A DNA stretch of 64,000 nucleotides from the NCBI RefSeq assembly GCF_900070355.1, contig NZ_LN849456.1, forward strand, positions 2,862,238-2,926,237, written 5' to 3'. The translations under genes and the position numbers were made by a program. Position 1 is the first letter of the stretch; the number at the start of each line of letters is the position of its first letter. This DNA comes from Devriesea agamarum. Lineage in GTDB: Bacteria; Actinomycetota; Actinomycetes; Actinomycetales; Dermabacteraceae. Below, one piece after another: positions 18,769-28,358 of the stretch. The notes under the pieces were generated by a model. It was not told where the DNA came from. It saw only the letters and a program-made list of their open reading frames with translations, and searched no databases.

Positions 18769-19164
18769 ATGCCACTGTCCGAATATGAGCAGCGGATGCT
18801 CGCCGAAATGGAACGTCAGCTGTTGGCCGAAGATCCAGATCTTGCCCGCTCGCTGGGTGAAGGTCCTCGAATGCGACGAGGTCGCGGACGGATGGGACTT
18901 GGGGTCCTGTTAATTCTCGCCGGGCTCGCACTTTTAATCCTGGCGGTATCTATCCCCATGGTGTGGCTCGGCGTAGGCGGGTTCTTAGTGATGCTCGCCG
19001 GAGCAATCCTCATGATCACCCCGGGCAAACAGAAATCGAAGCTCGTGACCATCGACGAAGAAGGTCTGCGGGCGCGGGCAGCGCACCCGGCAAAAGGTCG
19101 CAACGGGTTCATGCGGAAATTCGAGGAACGCTGGGACCAGCGCGGCGACGATCGCCGCCGCTGA
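18769..19164 (+). CDS. DUF3040 membrane protein
   Basis: A 131-residue protein opening with MPLSEYEQRMLAEMERQL, the DUF3040 signature. Two transmembrane segments follow (about 44-62 and 66-84), then a basic hydrophilic tail. GAGGAGGT precedes the start. Members are commonly encoded just upstream of mraZ in actinobacteria, as here. The function is unknown; a link to envelope or division is inferred only from position. Confidence 0.85.
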   Translation: MPLSEYEQRMLAEMERQLLAEDPDLARSLGEGPRMRRGRGRMGLGVLLILAGLALLILAVSIPMVWLGVGGFLVMLAGAILMITPGKQKSKLVTIDEEGLRARAAHPAKGRNGFMRKFEERWDQRGDDRRR

Positions 19165-19413
19165 TTTCAATCGGTTACACCTTTCGCGCCTTAGTGGCGT
19201 CAACATCTCGCGCTCTCGGCGCACAGATCAGATGCAGCAGCGTTCCAGATAACTTCTGAGCTCACCAGAGATGCCATCGACTCGGCTTTAGCCAGCCCCT
19301 GCGCCTGGTGCTACCTAGCCGATATCAAAATGGCGCCTTGGAAGGGCGATCAATGTGGTCGCAACACACCACGAGTACCACGAGTCATGCCATGGATCGG
19401 ACTTAGCGCTATC

Positions 19414-19486
19414 TTCCACAGCCCTCCACCTCCTCGTGCCCATCCCCTCCACCTCCACACACCTATTCCCCTCCACTTTCCTCCAC
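19414..19486 (-). repeat. Distal inverted MraZ-box-like cluster
   Basis: Read on the minus strand, GTGGAG or GTGGAA occurs at 19414, 19424, 19447, 19453, 19471 and 19481. Two of the pairs are exactly 10 bp apart. The surrounding plus strand is C/T/A-rich. Confidence 0.45.
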
Positions 19487-19787
19487 CCCTTTGAGCAGTC
19501 CACTCGAAGCCGACTGGACTGTCGAAAGCAGTGTGAGCGTTCGCACTGAGTTGCTTGTGCCATCAATAATGGCAGCCGCTTCCCGCCGCCACCACCAATA
19601 ATCGACTGTGACCTGCTGTTATGGCGTCCGGGGTGAATAGGTTAGACGTGGCTGCTGGCGTGTTCTGATCTTCTGTAGGTCTGCTCCGTGCCCCCAGAAA
19701 GTGCGTTGATGCCCGGCTCAATCTGGGACCTCAGCTGTTCCTCCGCTCGCTTGTCGCGGCCAGGTTGAGCTTGCGCGGCAGGAATCA

Positions 19788-19814
19788 CTCCACTTTTGCT
19801 CCACCTCACTCCAC
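19788..19814 (-). repeat. Middle inverted MraZ-box-like cluster
   Basis: Three GTGGAG hexamers on the minus strand begin at plus-strand positions 19788, 19799 and 19809, spaced 11 and 10 bp. Confidence 0.5.
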
Positions 19815-19874
19815 GCGTATGACCTGGCTTTTTCGTCAGTCGCCATGAAATTACATGGCAATAGCAGTGGTCTG

Positions 19875-19900
19875 GTGGGGGAGAGTGGGGTAAAGTGGAG
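19875..19900 (+). promoter_or_regulatory. MraZ operator (three 10-bp-phased boxes)
   Basis: GTGGGG at 19875, GTGGGG at 19885 and GTGGAG at 19895 form three direct repeats with an exact 10-bp period, 50 bases upstream of the mraZ start. MraZ is known to bind such TGGG-type repeats upstream of its own operon, so autoregulation of the dcw cluster is expected. Confidence 0.85.
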
Positions 19901-19950
19901 CGCACGGGAAGAGAAGTGGTTCAGTCGGCAACCGCGGGAGGTGAGGACGC

Positions 19951-20382
19951 ATGTTCCTCGGAACCTTCACACCGCGCCTGGACGACAAAGGCCGTCTGAT
20001 CTTTCCGGCCAAGTTCCGCGACCAACTGGCAGCGGGCCTGGTGATGACCCGAGGGCAAGAGCACTGCATCTCCGTGTACCCGATGCGCGAGTTCGAACAA
20101 GTGCATGAAGAACTTCGCAAGGCACCGGTGACCAGTCGCGACGCTAGGGACTACCTTCGCGTGCTGCTATCTGGCGCCGAAGATGTAGTGCCCGATAAAC
20201 AGGGACGCATCACCATCCCCGCGCACTTGCGCTCGTGGGCCGGACTAGACCGGGAGACCACGGTCATTGGGGCGGGCAACCGCCTCGAGATCTGGTCGAC
20301 CCCCGCCTGGGAGACCTACTTGGCAGCGAAGGAAGAAAGTTTTGCGGAGACGGCTACCGAAGTCGTTCCCGGTTTGTTCTAA
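19951..20382 (+). CDS. mraZ: Transcriptional regulator MraZ
   Basis: A 143-residue protein with two AbrB-like swapped-hairpin repeats. The first is [21 protein letters not shown] and the second [20 protein letters not shown], each with the conserved DxKGR/DxQGR core. MraZ forms a ring that binds phased repeats upstream of the dcw operon. Those repeats are at 19875-19900. GGGAGGTGAGG precedes the ATG. It is the first gene of the dcw cluster, 217 bases before rsmH. Confidence 0.97.
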   Translation: MFLGTFTPRLDDKGRLIFPAKFRDQLAAGLVMTRGQEHCISVYPMREFEQVHEELRKAPVTSRDARDYLRVLLSGAEDVVPDKQGRITIPAHLRSWAGLDRETTVIGAGNRLEIWSTPAWETYLAAKEESFAETATEVVPGLF

Positions 20383-20599
20383 ACAGCACCAAGGGATGGT
20401 TATCCCCGCACAGCGAGGACTCATCCCGGCAATACGGCGCACCGCGAGATCTCTCGCCGCTTTGGCCCCGACGCATCTTCCCCGGTGGCGGGACTAAAGC
20501 GGGAGGGGATCTGGCGGGGCGTCGCCTCGCAAGAGGGCGGGCCCCTGCCCGTCTCGCACACGATGGGCGTATGCCCGTGACCGGCACGAGGGAGGGGCC

Positions 20600-21619
20600 A
20601 TGGATACACCGGAAGCCATTGCCTCCCGTCACATCCCTGTTCTTCGGGATCGCTGCGTCCAACTGCTGGGCCCCGCTCTCGAACGCGAGGGTGCGGTGTA
20701 CATCGACGCAACACTCGGCATGGGGGGACACGCCCACGCGGTGCTTACAGCATTCCCGACCGTGCGGCTGATCGGGATCGACCGAGATACACGCGCCCTA
20801 GACCTAGCGAAGCAAAGGCTGGGCGCGGCGGGTTGCGACGGCAGGTTCGACCTCGTCCACGCAACCTACGACCAGATCCCTGAAGCCCTCGCGCGGCACG
20901 GACTGAGCTCGGCTGACGGCATCCTGATGGACCTCGGCGTATCCAGCCTGCAAATTGACGACGCGGAGCGCGGTTTCGCATACCGCTTCGATGCGCCGCT
21001 GGACATGCGCATGGACCAGAGTTCGGATGCTCCCACCGCGGCAGATCTGCTGCGTGACCTCGACGAACAGAAACTCTCCCGCATTCTGTACGAGTACGGC
21101 GAGGAACGTTACGCGCGCAAAATCGCTCGAACCATCGTGGCGCGCAGAACCACCCAGCCGGTGCTTACCAGCACCGATCTGGTTGAGGTGGTTGAACGAG
21201 CAGTTCCGGCCGCATCGAAACGAACCGGTGGGCATCCCGCGAAGCGAACGTTCCAGGGGCTGCGCATTGCCGTGAACGGGGAGCTGGACATCCTCCGGGT
21301 TGCCTTGCGCCGGGCACTCGACTCCTTAAGCGTTCACGGTCGGCTGGCGGTTGAGTCCTACCACTCGCTCGAAGACCGGATTGTGAAAACAGAATTTGTG
21401 GCGCGGACAAGTTCCTCAGCGCCACCCGGGCTTCCGATTGAACTCGACGAACACCGCCCAGACTTCCGCTTGATCACCCGGGGTGCGGAAAAAGCATCCG
21501 ACCAGGAACAAGCCATTAACCCGCGATCCGCATCGGTGCGCCTGCGGGCAATTGAACGAACGCGTGAAAAGACCTCGACCAGCTCACAACCCAGCAAGCA
21601 CAGGAGGAGGGAGAACTGA
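20600..21619 (+). CDS. rsmH: 16S rRNA m4C1402 methyltransferase RsmH
   Basis: RsmH (MraW) methylates N4 of C1402 in 16S rRNA. Visible signatures are HIPVLRDRCVQLL, the SAM loop DATLGMGGHA, LMDLGVSSLQID, DMRMDQ, and RTFQGLRIAVNGEL followed by YHSLEDRIVK. At 339 residues it has the usual length. GAGGGAGGGG lies just upstream of the ATG. It ends two bases before the ftsL-like gene. Confidence 0.97.
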   Translation: MDTPEAIASRHIPVLRDRCVQLLGPALEREGAVYIDATLGMGGHAHAVLTAFPTVRLIGIDRDTRALDLAKQRLGAAGCDGRFDLVHATYDQIPEALARHGLSSADGILMDLGVSSLQIDDAERGFAYRFDAPLDMRMDQSSDAPTAADLLRDLDEQKLSRILYEYGEERYARKIARTIVARRTTQPVLTSTDLVEVVERAVPAASKRTGGHPAKRTFQGLRIAVNGELDILRVALRRALDSLSVHGRLAVESYHSLEDRIVKTEFVARTSSSAPPGLPIELDEHRPDFRLITRGAEKASDQEQAINPRSASVRLRAIERTREKTSTSSQPSKHRRREN

Positions 21620-21621
21620 GG

Positions 21622-22128
21622 ATGGCACAGCCCGCCCGACAGTACGCCCCCGGTATGCGCTCCGCATCCACCCAACGCGGACCTGCTGCCACGTCCGCGA
21701 GTGCTCCGCGACTGACGGTCGTTGCGCGCCCGCGTCCTTCCCGCAGCAATGTTCCCTTTGTTCTGCTGTGCACCGCAATTCTGCTGGCTACGCTGGGAGC
21801 AGTGTTAGCCCTCAATATCTCCATGGGGCAGGGGTCGTATGAGCTGAGTTCACTTCAGCGCACCTCACAAAAACTGGTCCACGAGAAGCAGACCCTCGCC
21901 GAACGTAACCAAATGCTAGGCGCTCCGCAGGAACTTGAACGTCGGGCGCGAGCCATTGGGATGGTTCCCGCGGGAACATCAGCGTACGTTGACCTCGCAA
22001 CCGGCAAGATTATCGGCGATCCGCACCCGGCAGCGGCCGACGAAGCGCCCAAGCCCGGTGTGCCGGTCCCGGATCTGTCCACCCACGGGCATAAGCCGTA
22101 CCACGGGATGGGTAACGAGGGGGATTAG
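21622..22128 (+). CDS. ftsL: FtsL-like division protein
   Basis: A 168-residue bitopic membrane protein: a basic, disordered cytoplasmic N-terminus, one transmembrane segment (about 48-68), then an extracytoplasmic coiled coil (SLQRTSQKLVHEKQTLAERNQML) and GMVPAGTSAYVDLATGKI. Sequence conservation in FtsL is low; the call rests on topology and the slot between rsmH and ftsI. The start lies two bases after the rsmH stop, with GGAGGAGGGAG about 10 bases upstream. Confidence 0.85.
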   Translation: MAQPARQYAPGMRSASTQRGPAATSASAPRLTVVARPRPSRSNVPFVLLCTAILLATLGAVLALNISMGQGSYELSSLQRTSQKLVHEKQTLAERNQMLGAPQELERRARAIGMVPAGTSAYVDLATGKIIGDPHPAAADEAPKPGVPVPDLSTHGHKPYHGMGNEGD

Positions 22129-22132
22129 GTAG

Positions 22133-23878
22133 ATGCGCAGTATTCCCCCGTCGCGGGTGGGTAACCCCACCACCAGACATCGCGCCATCCTTGCGGTGGT
22201 GCTTGTCGCTATTTTGGTGCTCGCGGGTCGCTTGGTGTGGGTGCAAGGGCTTAACGGGCAGGCCCTTGCCGCCCAAGCGCGCGAAGAGCGCACCGTCACC
22301 ACAGACATTCCCGCTGTTCGCGGTGAGATTATGGACCGCAACGGGACGGTCCTCGCGGCCTCCATCGAAAGGTATGACATCTGGGTTAACCAGCTGCAAG
22401 TGGTGGACTACGGAAAAAACAATAAAAAAGTCGACGTGAAGGGCGTGAAAGGTGCGGCGATGAAGCTCGCGCCGGTGCTCGGTATGTCGGTGGACGAGTT
22501 AGAGCAAAAACTCACCGGTAAGCGCGGTTTCCTCTATCTCGCCAAAGGCGTGACGCCGCAGGTTCGCGATGCGGTCATCAAGCTGAAGATTGATGGGATC
22601 GGGTCCTATCGAGTGGGTGCTCGCGCCTACCCGGCTGGACAGGTCGGAGCGAACATCGTCGGGTTTATGAAAGCCGATGGAACTCCCGCGGCGGGTGCGG
22701 AACTCTCACTGGAAAAAGAGTTGCAGGGCACCAATGGCAAAGTCACGTATGAGCGAGGCGGTGGCGGCCAAACGATTCCCACCGGGGACAACACCACGAT
22801 TCCGGCCGTGGATGGCAAAGATATCGTGTTGACAACTGACCGCGATCTGCAGTGGAAAGCGCAGGATGTGCTCGCCCAGACCGTGCAGAAATGGGGTGGC
22901 ACCGGGGGTAGCGCGGTGGTGATCAACCCGCGCACCGGGGAAGTGCTCGCATTGGCGGATTACCCGACCTATGATCCGAACGCGCCGTCGAAGGGTAAAG
23001 ATACCTATTGGGGAAATCGCTCAATATCGAATGTATTTGAACCAGGGTCGACTGGGAAACTATTCACTATGGCGGCCCTTATCGACCAGGGTAAGGTCAC
23101 TCCTGAAACACAGTTCACCGTTCCTTACGAAAAATACTTCGAGGGTGAACGAATTAAGGATTCCCATGAGCATTCGGTGCAAAAACTGACGCTCGCTGGG
23201 GTGCTGAAAAACAGTTCCAATGTTGGCACTGTGATGGCCTCACTGAAGGTTGAACCGTCGGTGCGCTATGACTATCTGAAAAAGTTCGGATTCGGTTCAC
23301 CCACGGGTATTGATCTCCCCGGGGAGTCCGGCGGAATCTTGCATCCGGCCAACGAATGGCACGGTCGCACCAAGTTCACGACTGCGTTTGGTCAGGGGTA
23401 TGCGGTGACCGCGCTCCAGGTCACCTCCGCGGTCGGAACATTTGCCAACGGTGGAGTGCATGTCTCGCCAACCATTGTGCGCGGCGAGCAACAGCAAAAC
23501 GGCACGATTAAACCGCTGCACGAGAAAAAGCAGACCCAGGTGGTATCGCCGCAGACCGCATCGACCATTTTGCAGATGATGTCGACCAATGTTCCGGATA
23601 ATCCAAAGGAAACCGCGTATGTACCGGGGTACGCGGTGGGTGGTAAAACTGGAACAGCTCAAGAACCCGGGGGAACGTACACCGCGTCGTTTATTGGAAC
23701 AGCCCCGGTGGATTCGCCTCAACTAGTGGTCGGGGTCTTTGTTTACGGTTTGAAGACCTTTATTTCGGGCAGTCAAGCTGCGGCGCCAGCATTTTCAGAG
23801 ATCATGCAGTACGCACTGCAAAATCAGCAGATCGCCCCGACGGGTAGGCCCAGCCCGCAGCTGGCGACGGAATGGTGA
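22133..23878 (+). CDS. ftsI: Septal penicillin-binding protein FtsI (PBP3)
   Basis: A class B PBP that crosslinks septal peptidoglycan with FtsW. One N-terminal transmembrane anchor (about 18-36) is followed by the dimerisation domain (RGEIMDRNG). The transpeptidase motifs are STGK (nucleophile S306), SSN (361-363) and KTG (505-507). Its 581 residues are in the normal range. The spacing from ftsL is four bases, with GGGGGAT before the ATG. Confidence 0.95.
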   Translation: MRSIPPSRVGNPTTRHRAILAVVLVAILVLAGRLVWVQGLNGQALAAQAREERTVTTDIPAVRGEIMDRNGTVLAASIERYDIWVNQLQVVDYGKNNKKVDVKGVKGAAMKLAPVLGMSVDELEQKLTGKRGFLYLAKGVTPQVRDAVIKLKIDGIGSYRVGARAYPAGQVGANIVGFMKADGTPAAGAELSLEKELQGTNGKVTYERGGGGQTIPTGDNTTIPAVDGKDIVLTTDRDLQWKAQDVLAQTVQKWGGTGGSAVVINPRTGEVLALADYPTYDPNAPSKGKDTYWGNRSISNVFEPGSTGKLFTMAALIDQGKVTPETQFTVPYEKYFEGERIKDSHEHSVQKLTLAGVLKNSSNVGTVMASLKVEPSVRYDYLKKFGFGSPTGIDLPGESGGILHPANEWHGRTKFTTAFGQGYAVTALQVTSAVGTFANGGVHVSPTIVRGEQQQNGTIKPLHEKKQTQVVSPQTASTILQMMSTNVPDNPKETAYVPGYAVGGKTGTAQEPGGTYTASFIGTAPVDSPQLVVGVFVYGLKTFISGSQAAAPAFSEIMQYALQNQQIAPTGRPSPQLATEW

Positions 23879-23884
23879 GAGCGC

Positions 23885-25759
23885 ATGGCGGATCTGACAT
23901 CTCAGCACCTCGATGATTCATCGTATGCTCAGGCCGATTGCTTCAAGCCTCAGCCCGAGACTCAGGACCTCACGGCGAAAACCCAACACGTCATGACAGA
24001 CCTTCCACGACCAATAACCCCGAGGTACATTCCACTCACCCGGATCGCTGACTACCTTGCGCAGCTGTGCCAGCTTCACACGGGACCCGTGAAAGACGGG
24101 ACCCAGACCGTGGATACCAACCTCGTAGCCGAAGAGATGGTCGATGCTCCGCCCGACGTATGCGGCGTCAGCCTCGACTCGCGCCGGATCATGCCTGGTG
24201 ATCTCTACGCAGCCTTACCCGGTGCAGTGACCCACGGGGCTCGATTCGCGTCCCAGGCACACAGCGCCGGAGCGGTTGCCGCCCTCACCGACCCGTCAGG
24301 TGCCGCGGACTGCCGAGAAGCTGGACTGGCAACCTTGGTGGTGCCAGATCCTCGCGCTGTTCTCGGCGAGGTATCCGCGCTGATTTACGGCACGAAAGCT
24401 GCCGCTGACACCCCAACCGGTGCGCCCGCCATTGATATGCCGAGGTTGATCGCCGTGACCGGGACCAACGGGAAAACCTCGGTAACTACTATGCTCACCG
24501 ACGCGGTGCGTGTCCTCGGTGAACGGGTCGCCGTGATCGGCACAAACGGTACTCGCTATGACGGCGTCGACGGGGAGCACCGGATCGCTACCGTGCGCAC
24601 CACGCCGGAAGCCCCGGAAGTCCACGGGATTCTAGCGCGTTGCGGGCAAAGCGGCGTGCGCACCGTCGCGATGGAAATCTCATCCCACGCTCTTGTTCTC
24701 CACCGGGTCGACGCGCTGGTGGCAGATATTGCCTGTTTTACGAATCTGAGTCAGGACCATCTGGATTTCCATCACTCGATGGACGAATACTTCCAGGCCA
24801 AAGCCATGTTGTTTACTCCCGAGCGCTGCCGGGAGGCGGTGATCTGCCTCGATGATGAGTGGGGACAGCAGCTCGCAGCGCTCAGCCAGGCGCGTGGCCT
24901 TCGCGTGACAACCTATTCGGTGAGCGCTCACACCCAGGCCGATGATGCGCATCCGGCTTCAGCCCACGCCTCATCCCCTGTTGGCGCCCCCGGGCCGATT
25001 GCGGACTACGTAGCGACCGATCTTCGTGCCGACGGCTACGGCGTGCGGTTCACCATGCTGCATACGTCCTCCGGTCAACGCCGTGAGGTGCACAGTCCCT
25101 TACCCGGGCGTCACTATGTGGCCAACACGATGGCTGTGCTACTGATCCTGGACCGTCTCGGCTACCAGGCTGAGGCGGCGGCCGCCGCGATCTCTACCGG
25201 GCATGGAGTGCCGGGGCGAATGGAACTCGTTCATCGCGAACAGATTCTCGGGGTGGTCGATTACGCCCACACCCATGACGCCTTGGACAAAGCGCTCACG
25301 GCCTTGCGCCCGGCCCTGACATCGGGTGGTCGGCTGCTGGTCGTCATGGGGGCCGGAGGTGATCGCGACCGAGATAAACGGCCCCGCATGGGGCAGGTGG
25401 CTGCTGAGGGAGCCGATGTTGTGATCGTGACCGATGACAACCCACGCAGCGAAAACCCAGCGGATATCCGCGCAGCGATCCGGGCTGGTATCCCGCAGGA
25501 CACCGCGGCCGAGGTGATTGAGATTCCCGGCCGGGCCGAGGCCATCCGCCATGCTGTCACCCTGGCTCGACCCGGCGATATCGTGCTTGTGGCCGGCAAG
25601 GGAGCGGAAACAGGTCAAGACATCGCCGGGGTGATCCATCCCTTTGACGATCGGGCCTGTTTGCGGGAGGCTTTCGGCCAGGCGAGAACACCAAACTCAC
25701 CGCCGCACCCATCACCGTTACATTCGCATCACACCGCTACTGGAGGACCTCAGTGCTGA
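23885..25759 (+). CDS. murE: UDP-MurNAc-tripeptide synthetase MurE
   Basis: MurE adds the third residue to UDP-MurNAc-L-Ala-D-Glu. The ATP-binding loop is VTGTNGKTS. The C-terminal domain contains VTDDNPRSENP; DNPR is the known signature for meso-diaminopimelate, against a different motif in lysine-adding enzymes. At 624 residues it is about 100 longer than usual, with some 55 disordered N-terminal residues and extra loops around residues 350-370. ATG 23993 could be an alternative start. It overlaps murF by seven bases. Confidence 0.95.
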   Translation: MADLTSQHLDDSSYAQADCFKPQPETQDLTAKTQHVMTDLPRPITPRYIPLTRIADYLAQLCQLHTGPVKDGTQTVDTNLVAEEMVDAPPDVCGVSLDSRRIMPGDLYAALPGAVTHGARFASQAHSAGAVAALTDPSGAADCREAGLATLVVPDPRAVLGEVSALIYGTKAAADTPTGAPAIDMPRLIAVTGTNGKTSVTTMLTDAVRVLGERVAVIGTNGTRYDGVDGEHRIATVRTTPEAPEVHGILARCGQSGVRTVAMEISSHALVLHRVDALVADIACFTNLSQDHLDFHHSMDEYFQAKAMLFTPERCREAVICLDDEWGQQLAALSQARGLRVTTYSVSAHTQADDAHPASAHASSPVGAPGPIADYVATDLRADGYGVRFTMLHTSSGQRREVHSPLPGRHYVANTMAVLLILDRLGYQAEAAAAAISTGHGVPGRMELVHREQILGVVDYAHTHDALDKALTALRPALTSGGRLLVVMGAGGDRDRDKRPRMGQVAAEGADVVIVTDDNPRSENPADIRAAIRAGIPQDTAAEVIEIPGRAEAIRHAVTLARPGDIVLVAGKGAETGQDIAGVIHPFDDRACLREAFGQARTPNSPPHPSPLHSHHTATGGPQC

Positions 25760-27276
25760 AGATCAGCGTCCGCGAGATTGCCGACATCGTCGGAGGGCGG
25801 ATCGTCGGAGATATGGACGCGACGGCACTGATCGATGGCGACGTCACCATTGATTCGCGTGCGGTGCGTCCCGGTGATGTGTTCGCAGCTTATGTCGGCG
25901 AACGCGTTGACGGGCACAACTATGCCGCGGCCGCGGTGGATAGCGGAGCTGCACTGTGTCTGCTTACCCGGGATGTAGGGGTGCCTGGGATCGTTATCGA
26001 GGACATGACGCACGCGCTGTCCGCACTCGCGCGGGCCACCCTCGACCGGGCGCGCCAGGTAAACCCGCGTCTGAAAGTTGCCGCAGTCACCGGCTCCGCA
26101 GGTAAAACCGGTGTCAAAGACCTACTCGGCCAGATCCTCAGCAGTCAGGGTCCGACCATAGCCCCGCCAGGCAGTTTGAATAATGAAATCGGCCTGCCAC
26201 TGACGGTGCTGAAACTCCGCGAAAACACCGCATACCTGGTCCTCGAAATGGGGGCCCGGGGCATCGGCCACATCGCCCACCTCACCAGCATTGCCCGACC
26301 CGACGTCGCCGTGGTGTTGAACGTGGGGACGGCACATCTTGGGGAATTCGGTAGCGCGGACGGCACCGCGCAGGCCAAAGGTGAACTGGTGGAAGCACTC
26401 GCCGAGTCAGGCCGTGCCGTGCTGAACGCTGACGACCCGCGCGTTGCAGGCATGGCTACCCGCGCGCAGGCCCCCGTGACCACCTGGGGGCTCGGTCCCG
26501 CGAATATTAGGGCAGAGGATGTACGGCTGAGCCGGGATGCGTGTCCATGTTTCCGGCTGGTTATTGAGCCCGGTCTGCGCGCACTTGGCGGCGAGCCGAT
26601 TGCGGCGGCTGAGTATCGGGTATCGCTTCAGCTGGTCGGGGAACACCAGGTGTATACCGCGCTCGCCGCGATGACGACCGCACTTGTTCTCGGGGTGGAT
26701 GCCGACGCGGTGTGCACCGCAGTGGAGCAGGCGCGCGCCGTCTCGCCCCACCGAATGGCGGTTCACCACGGCGCAGACGGTGTCACGATCATTGACGATG
26801 CCTATAACGCCAACCCGGATTCCATGCGGTCGGCGCTCAGAACACTTGCCCATCTCGGACGCGGGCAGACCAATGGTTCCTCGGCAGGGACCCCTCGGAC
26901 CATCGCGGTGCTGGGTGAAATGCGGGAACTTGGCCCAGACAGTGTCAGACTCCACGATGAGATTGGGCGCCTCGCCGTACGGTATGACATAAATCTGCTG
27001 CTTACCATCGGCGATGGCACCCGTCCTATGCACCAGGGAGCTCTCCTCGAAGGTAGCTTCGGAGGTGAAGCACAGCACGTCGATACCATCGCTGAGGCTG
27101 AGGCTGTGTTACAAACATCAGTGGTCCCGGGCGATATCGTTCTCGTGAAATCGTCACTCTCCGCAGGACTGTGTCATCTTGCTGATCGATTGGTCGCGAT
27201 CCATGAGCCAGCAGCGGGTGGGGATGGCACCACAACGCGAACGAGCAGATTAAACGTCGGAAAGGCACAGGCATGA
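25753..27276 (+). CDS. murF: UDP-MurNAc-pentapeptide synthetase MurF
   Basis: MurF adds D-Ala-D-Ala to the UDP-MurNAc tripeptide. The N-terminal domain carries [13 protein letters not shown]. The ATP loop is [12 protein letters not shown]. The middle region [22 protein letters not shown] and the C-terminal [11 protein letters not shown] are typical. At 507 residues it is slightly long. The GTG start overlaps the end of murE by seven bases and follows GGAGG. Confidence 0.95.
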   Translation: MLKISVREIADIVGGRIVGDMDATALIDGDVTIDSRAVRPGDVFAAYVGERVDGHNYAAAAVDSGAALCLLTRDVGVPGIVIEDMTHALSALARATLDRARQVNPRLKVAAVTGSAGKTGVKDLLGQILSSQGPTIAPPGSLNNEIGLPLTVLKLRENTAYLVLEMGARGIGHIAHLTSIARPDVAVVLNVGTAHLGEFGSADGTAQAKGELVEALAESGRAVLNADDPRVAGMATRAQAPVTTWGLGPANIRAEDVRLSRDACPCFRLVIEPGLRALGGEPIAAAEYRVSLQLVGEHQVYTALAAMTTALVLGVDADAVCTAVEQARAVSPHRMAVHHGADGVTIIDDAYNANPDSMRSALRTLAHLGRGQTNGSSAGTPRTIAVLGEMRELGPDSVRLHDEIGRLAVRYDINLLLTIGDGTRPMHQGALLEGSFGGEAQHVDTIAEAEAVLQTSVVPGDIVLVKSSLSAGLCHLADRLVAIHEPAAGGDGTTTRTSRLNVGKAQA

Positions 27277-28358
27277 TCCCCATCATTGTGGCCGGAGGCA
27301 TCGGCTTCGTGCTGTCCTTTATCGGGACTCCGATGTTTATCCGTCTGCTCGAGAAAAAGGGATACGGCCAGTTCATCCGGGACGACGGCCCCACATCCCA
27401 CCACACCAAGCGCGGCACGCCCACCATGGGCGGGACCATCATTATTTTGGCGTCGATCATCGGCTTTTTCGGTGCGCACGCTTTGATCTGGCAAGCCCCA
27501 ACCGTCTCAGGCATGCTGGTGCTGTTTTTGATGGCGGGCCTTGGCATTGTGGGATTTGCCGACGACTACATCAAGATCAGCCGTCACCGCAGTCTCGGCC
27601 TGCGACCCCGCTCGAAACTCGCCGGTCAATTCCTGGTGGCGACTGTATTCGCGGTGCTTGCCCTGAGCTTCCCCAATGCTGACGGGCTGACCCCGGCATC
27701 GAGCCGCATATCGTTCGTGCGTGATATTCCCTGGCTTGACCTCGCGGTGGGCGGAACAGTTGTGGGGATCATTCTGTTTGCTATCTGGTCGAACTTCCTG
27801 GTGGCGGCTTGGTCCAACGGTGTAAATCTCACCGATGGGCTCGATGGTCTTGCCACCGGCGCCACCATCTTGTTCACCGGCGCGTATGTGTTGATCGCGT
27901 TTTGGCAGTGGCGCCAATCCTGTGACGATCTGATAGCTGGTGCCTGCTATTCGGTGCGTGACCCCCAAGACATTGCCGTGGTGGCCTCTGCTATCGCCGG
28001 GGCGTGCGTGGGCTTTTTATGGTGGAACACCTCGCCCGCCAAAATCTTCATGGGCGACACTGGTGCGTTGGCGCTCGGTGGGGCGCTGGCCGGGCTCACG
28101 ATGGTCTCGCGTACGGAGCTGCTCGGAGCCATTATCGGTGGTCTGTTCGTGGTGATTTCACTGTCGGTCATCATCCAGGTGGGATCCTTCAAAATGACGG
28201 GCAAGCGAGTGTTCCGAATGGCGCCGCTGCAACATCACTTCGAGCTCAAAGGCTGGGGTGAAGTCACCATTGTGGTGAGATTCTGGATCATCGCAGTGAT
28301 TTGTGCGGCAGCTGGCCTCGGTATCTTCTATCTTGACGCCATTCCGAGGCTGCGATGA
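27273..28358 (+). CDS. mraY: Phospho-MurNAc-pentapeptide transferase MraY
   Basis: A polytopic membrane enzyme of 361 residues that makes lipid I on undecaprenyl phosphate. Landmarks are [21 protein letters not shown] near the N-terminus, GFADDYIKI (catalytic Asp pair), [27 protein letters not shown] and the late [11 protein letters not shown]. It overlaps murF and murD by four bases (ATGA) on each side. Confidence 0.97.
   Translation: MIPIIVAGGIGFVLSFIGTPMFIRLLEKKGYGQFIRDDGPTSHHTKRGTPTMGGTIIILASIIGFFGAHALIWQAPTVSGMLVLFLMAGLGIVGFADDYIKISRHRSLGLRPRSKLAGQFLVATVFAVLALSFPNADGLTPASSRISFVRDIPWLDLAVGGTVVGIILFAIWSNFLVAAWSNGVNLTDGLDGLATGATILFTGAYVLIAFWQWRQSCDDLIAGACYSVRDPQDIAVVASAIAGACVGFLWWNTSPAKIFMGDTGALALGGALAGLTMVSRTELLGAIIGGLFVVISLSVIIQVGSFKMTGKRVFRMAPLQHHFELKGWGEVTIVVRFWIIAVICAAAGLGIFYLDAIPRLR

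Larger units (their letters stand above)
19165..19950 (+). other. Long intergenic region upstream of mraZ
   Basis: This 786-base spacer holds no convincing gene and no recognisable structural RNA. Its notable content is three clusters of MraZ-box-like hexamers: two on the minus strand (19414-19486 and 19788-19814) and one on the plus strand beside mraZ (19875-19900). The promoter of the dcw cluster must lie here but could not be fixed. Confidence 0.6.

Noticed and set aside
19165-19950. A structural RNA such as RNase P RNA in the long mraZ spacer
   Set aside because: No conserved RNase P core or tRNA-like fold was recognisable; only phased GTGGAG-type boxes and C/T-rich sequence were seen.
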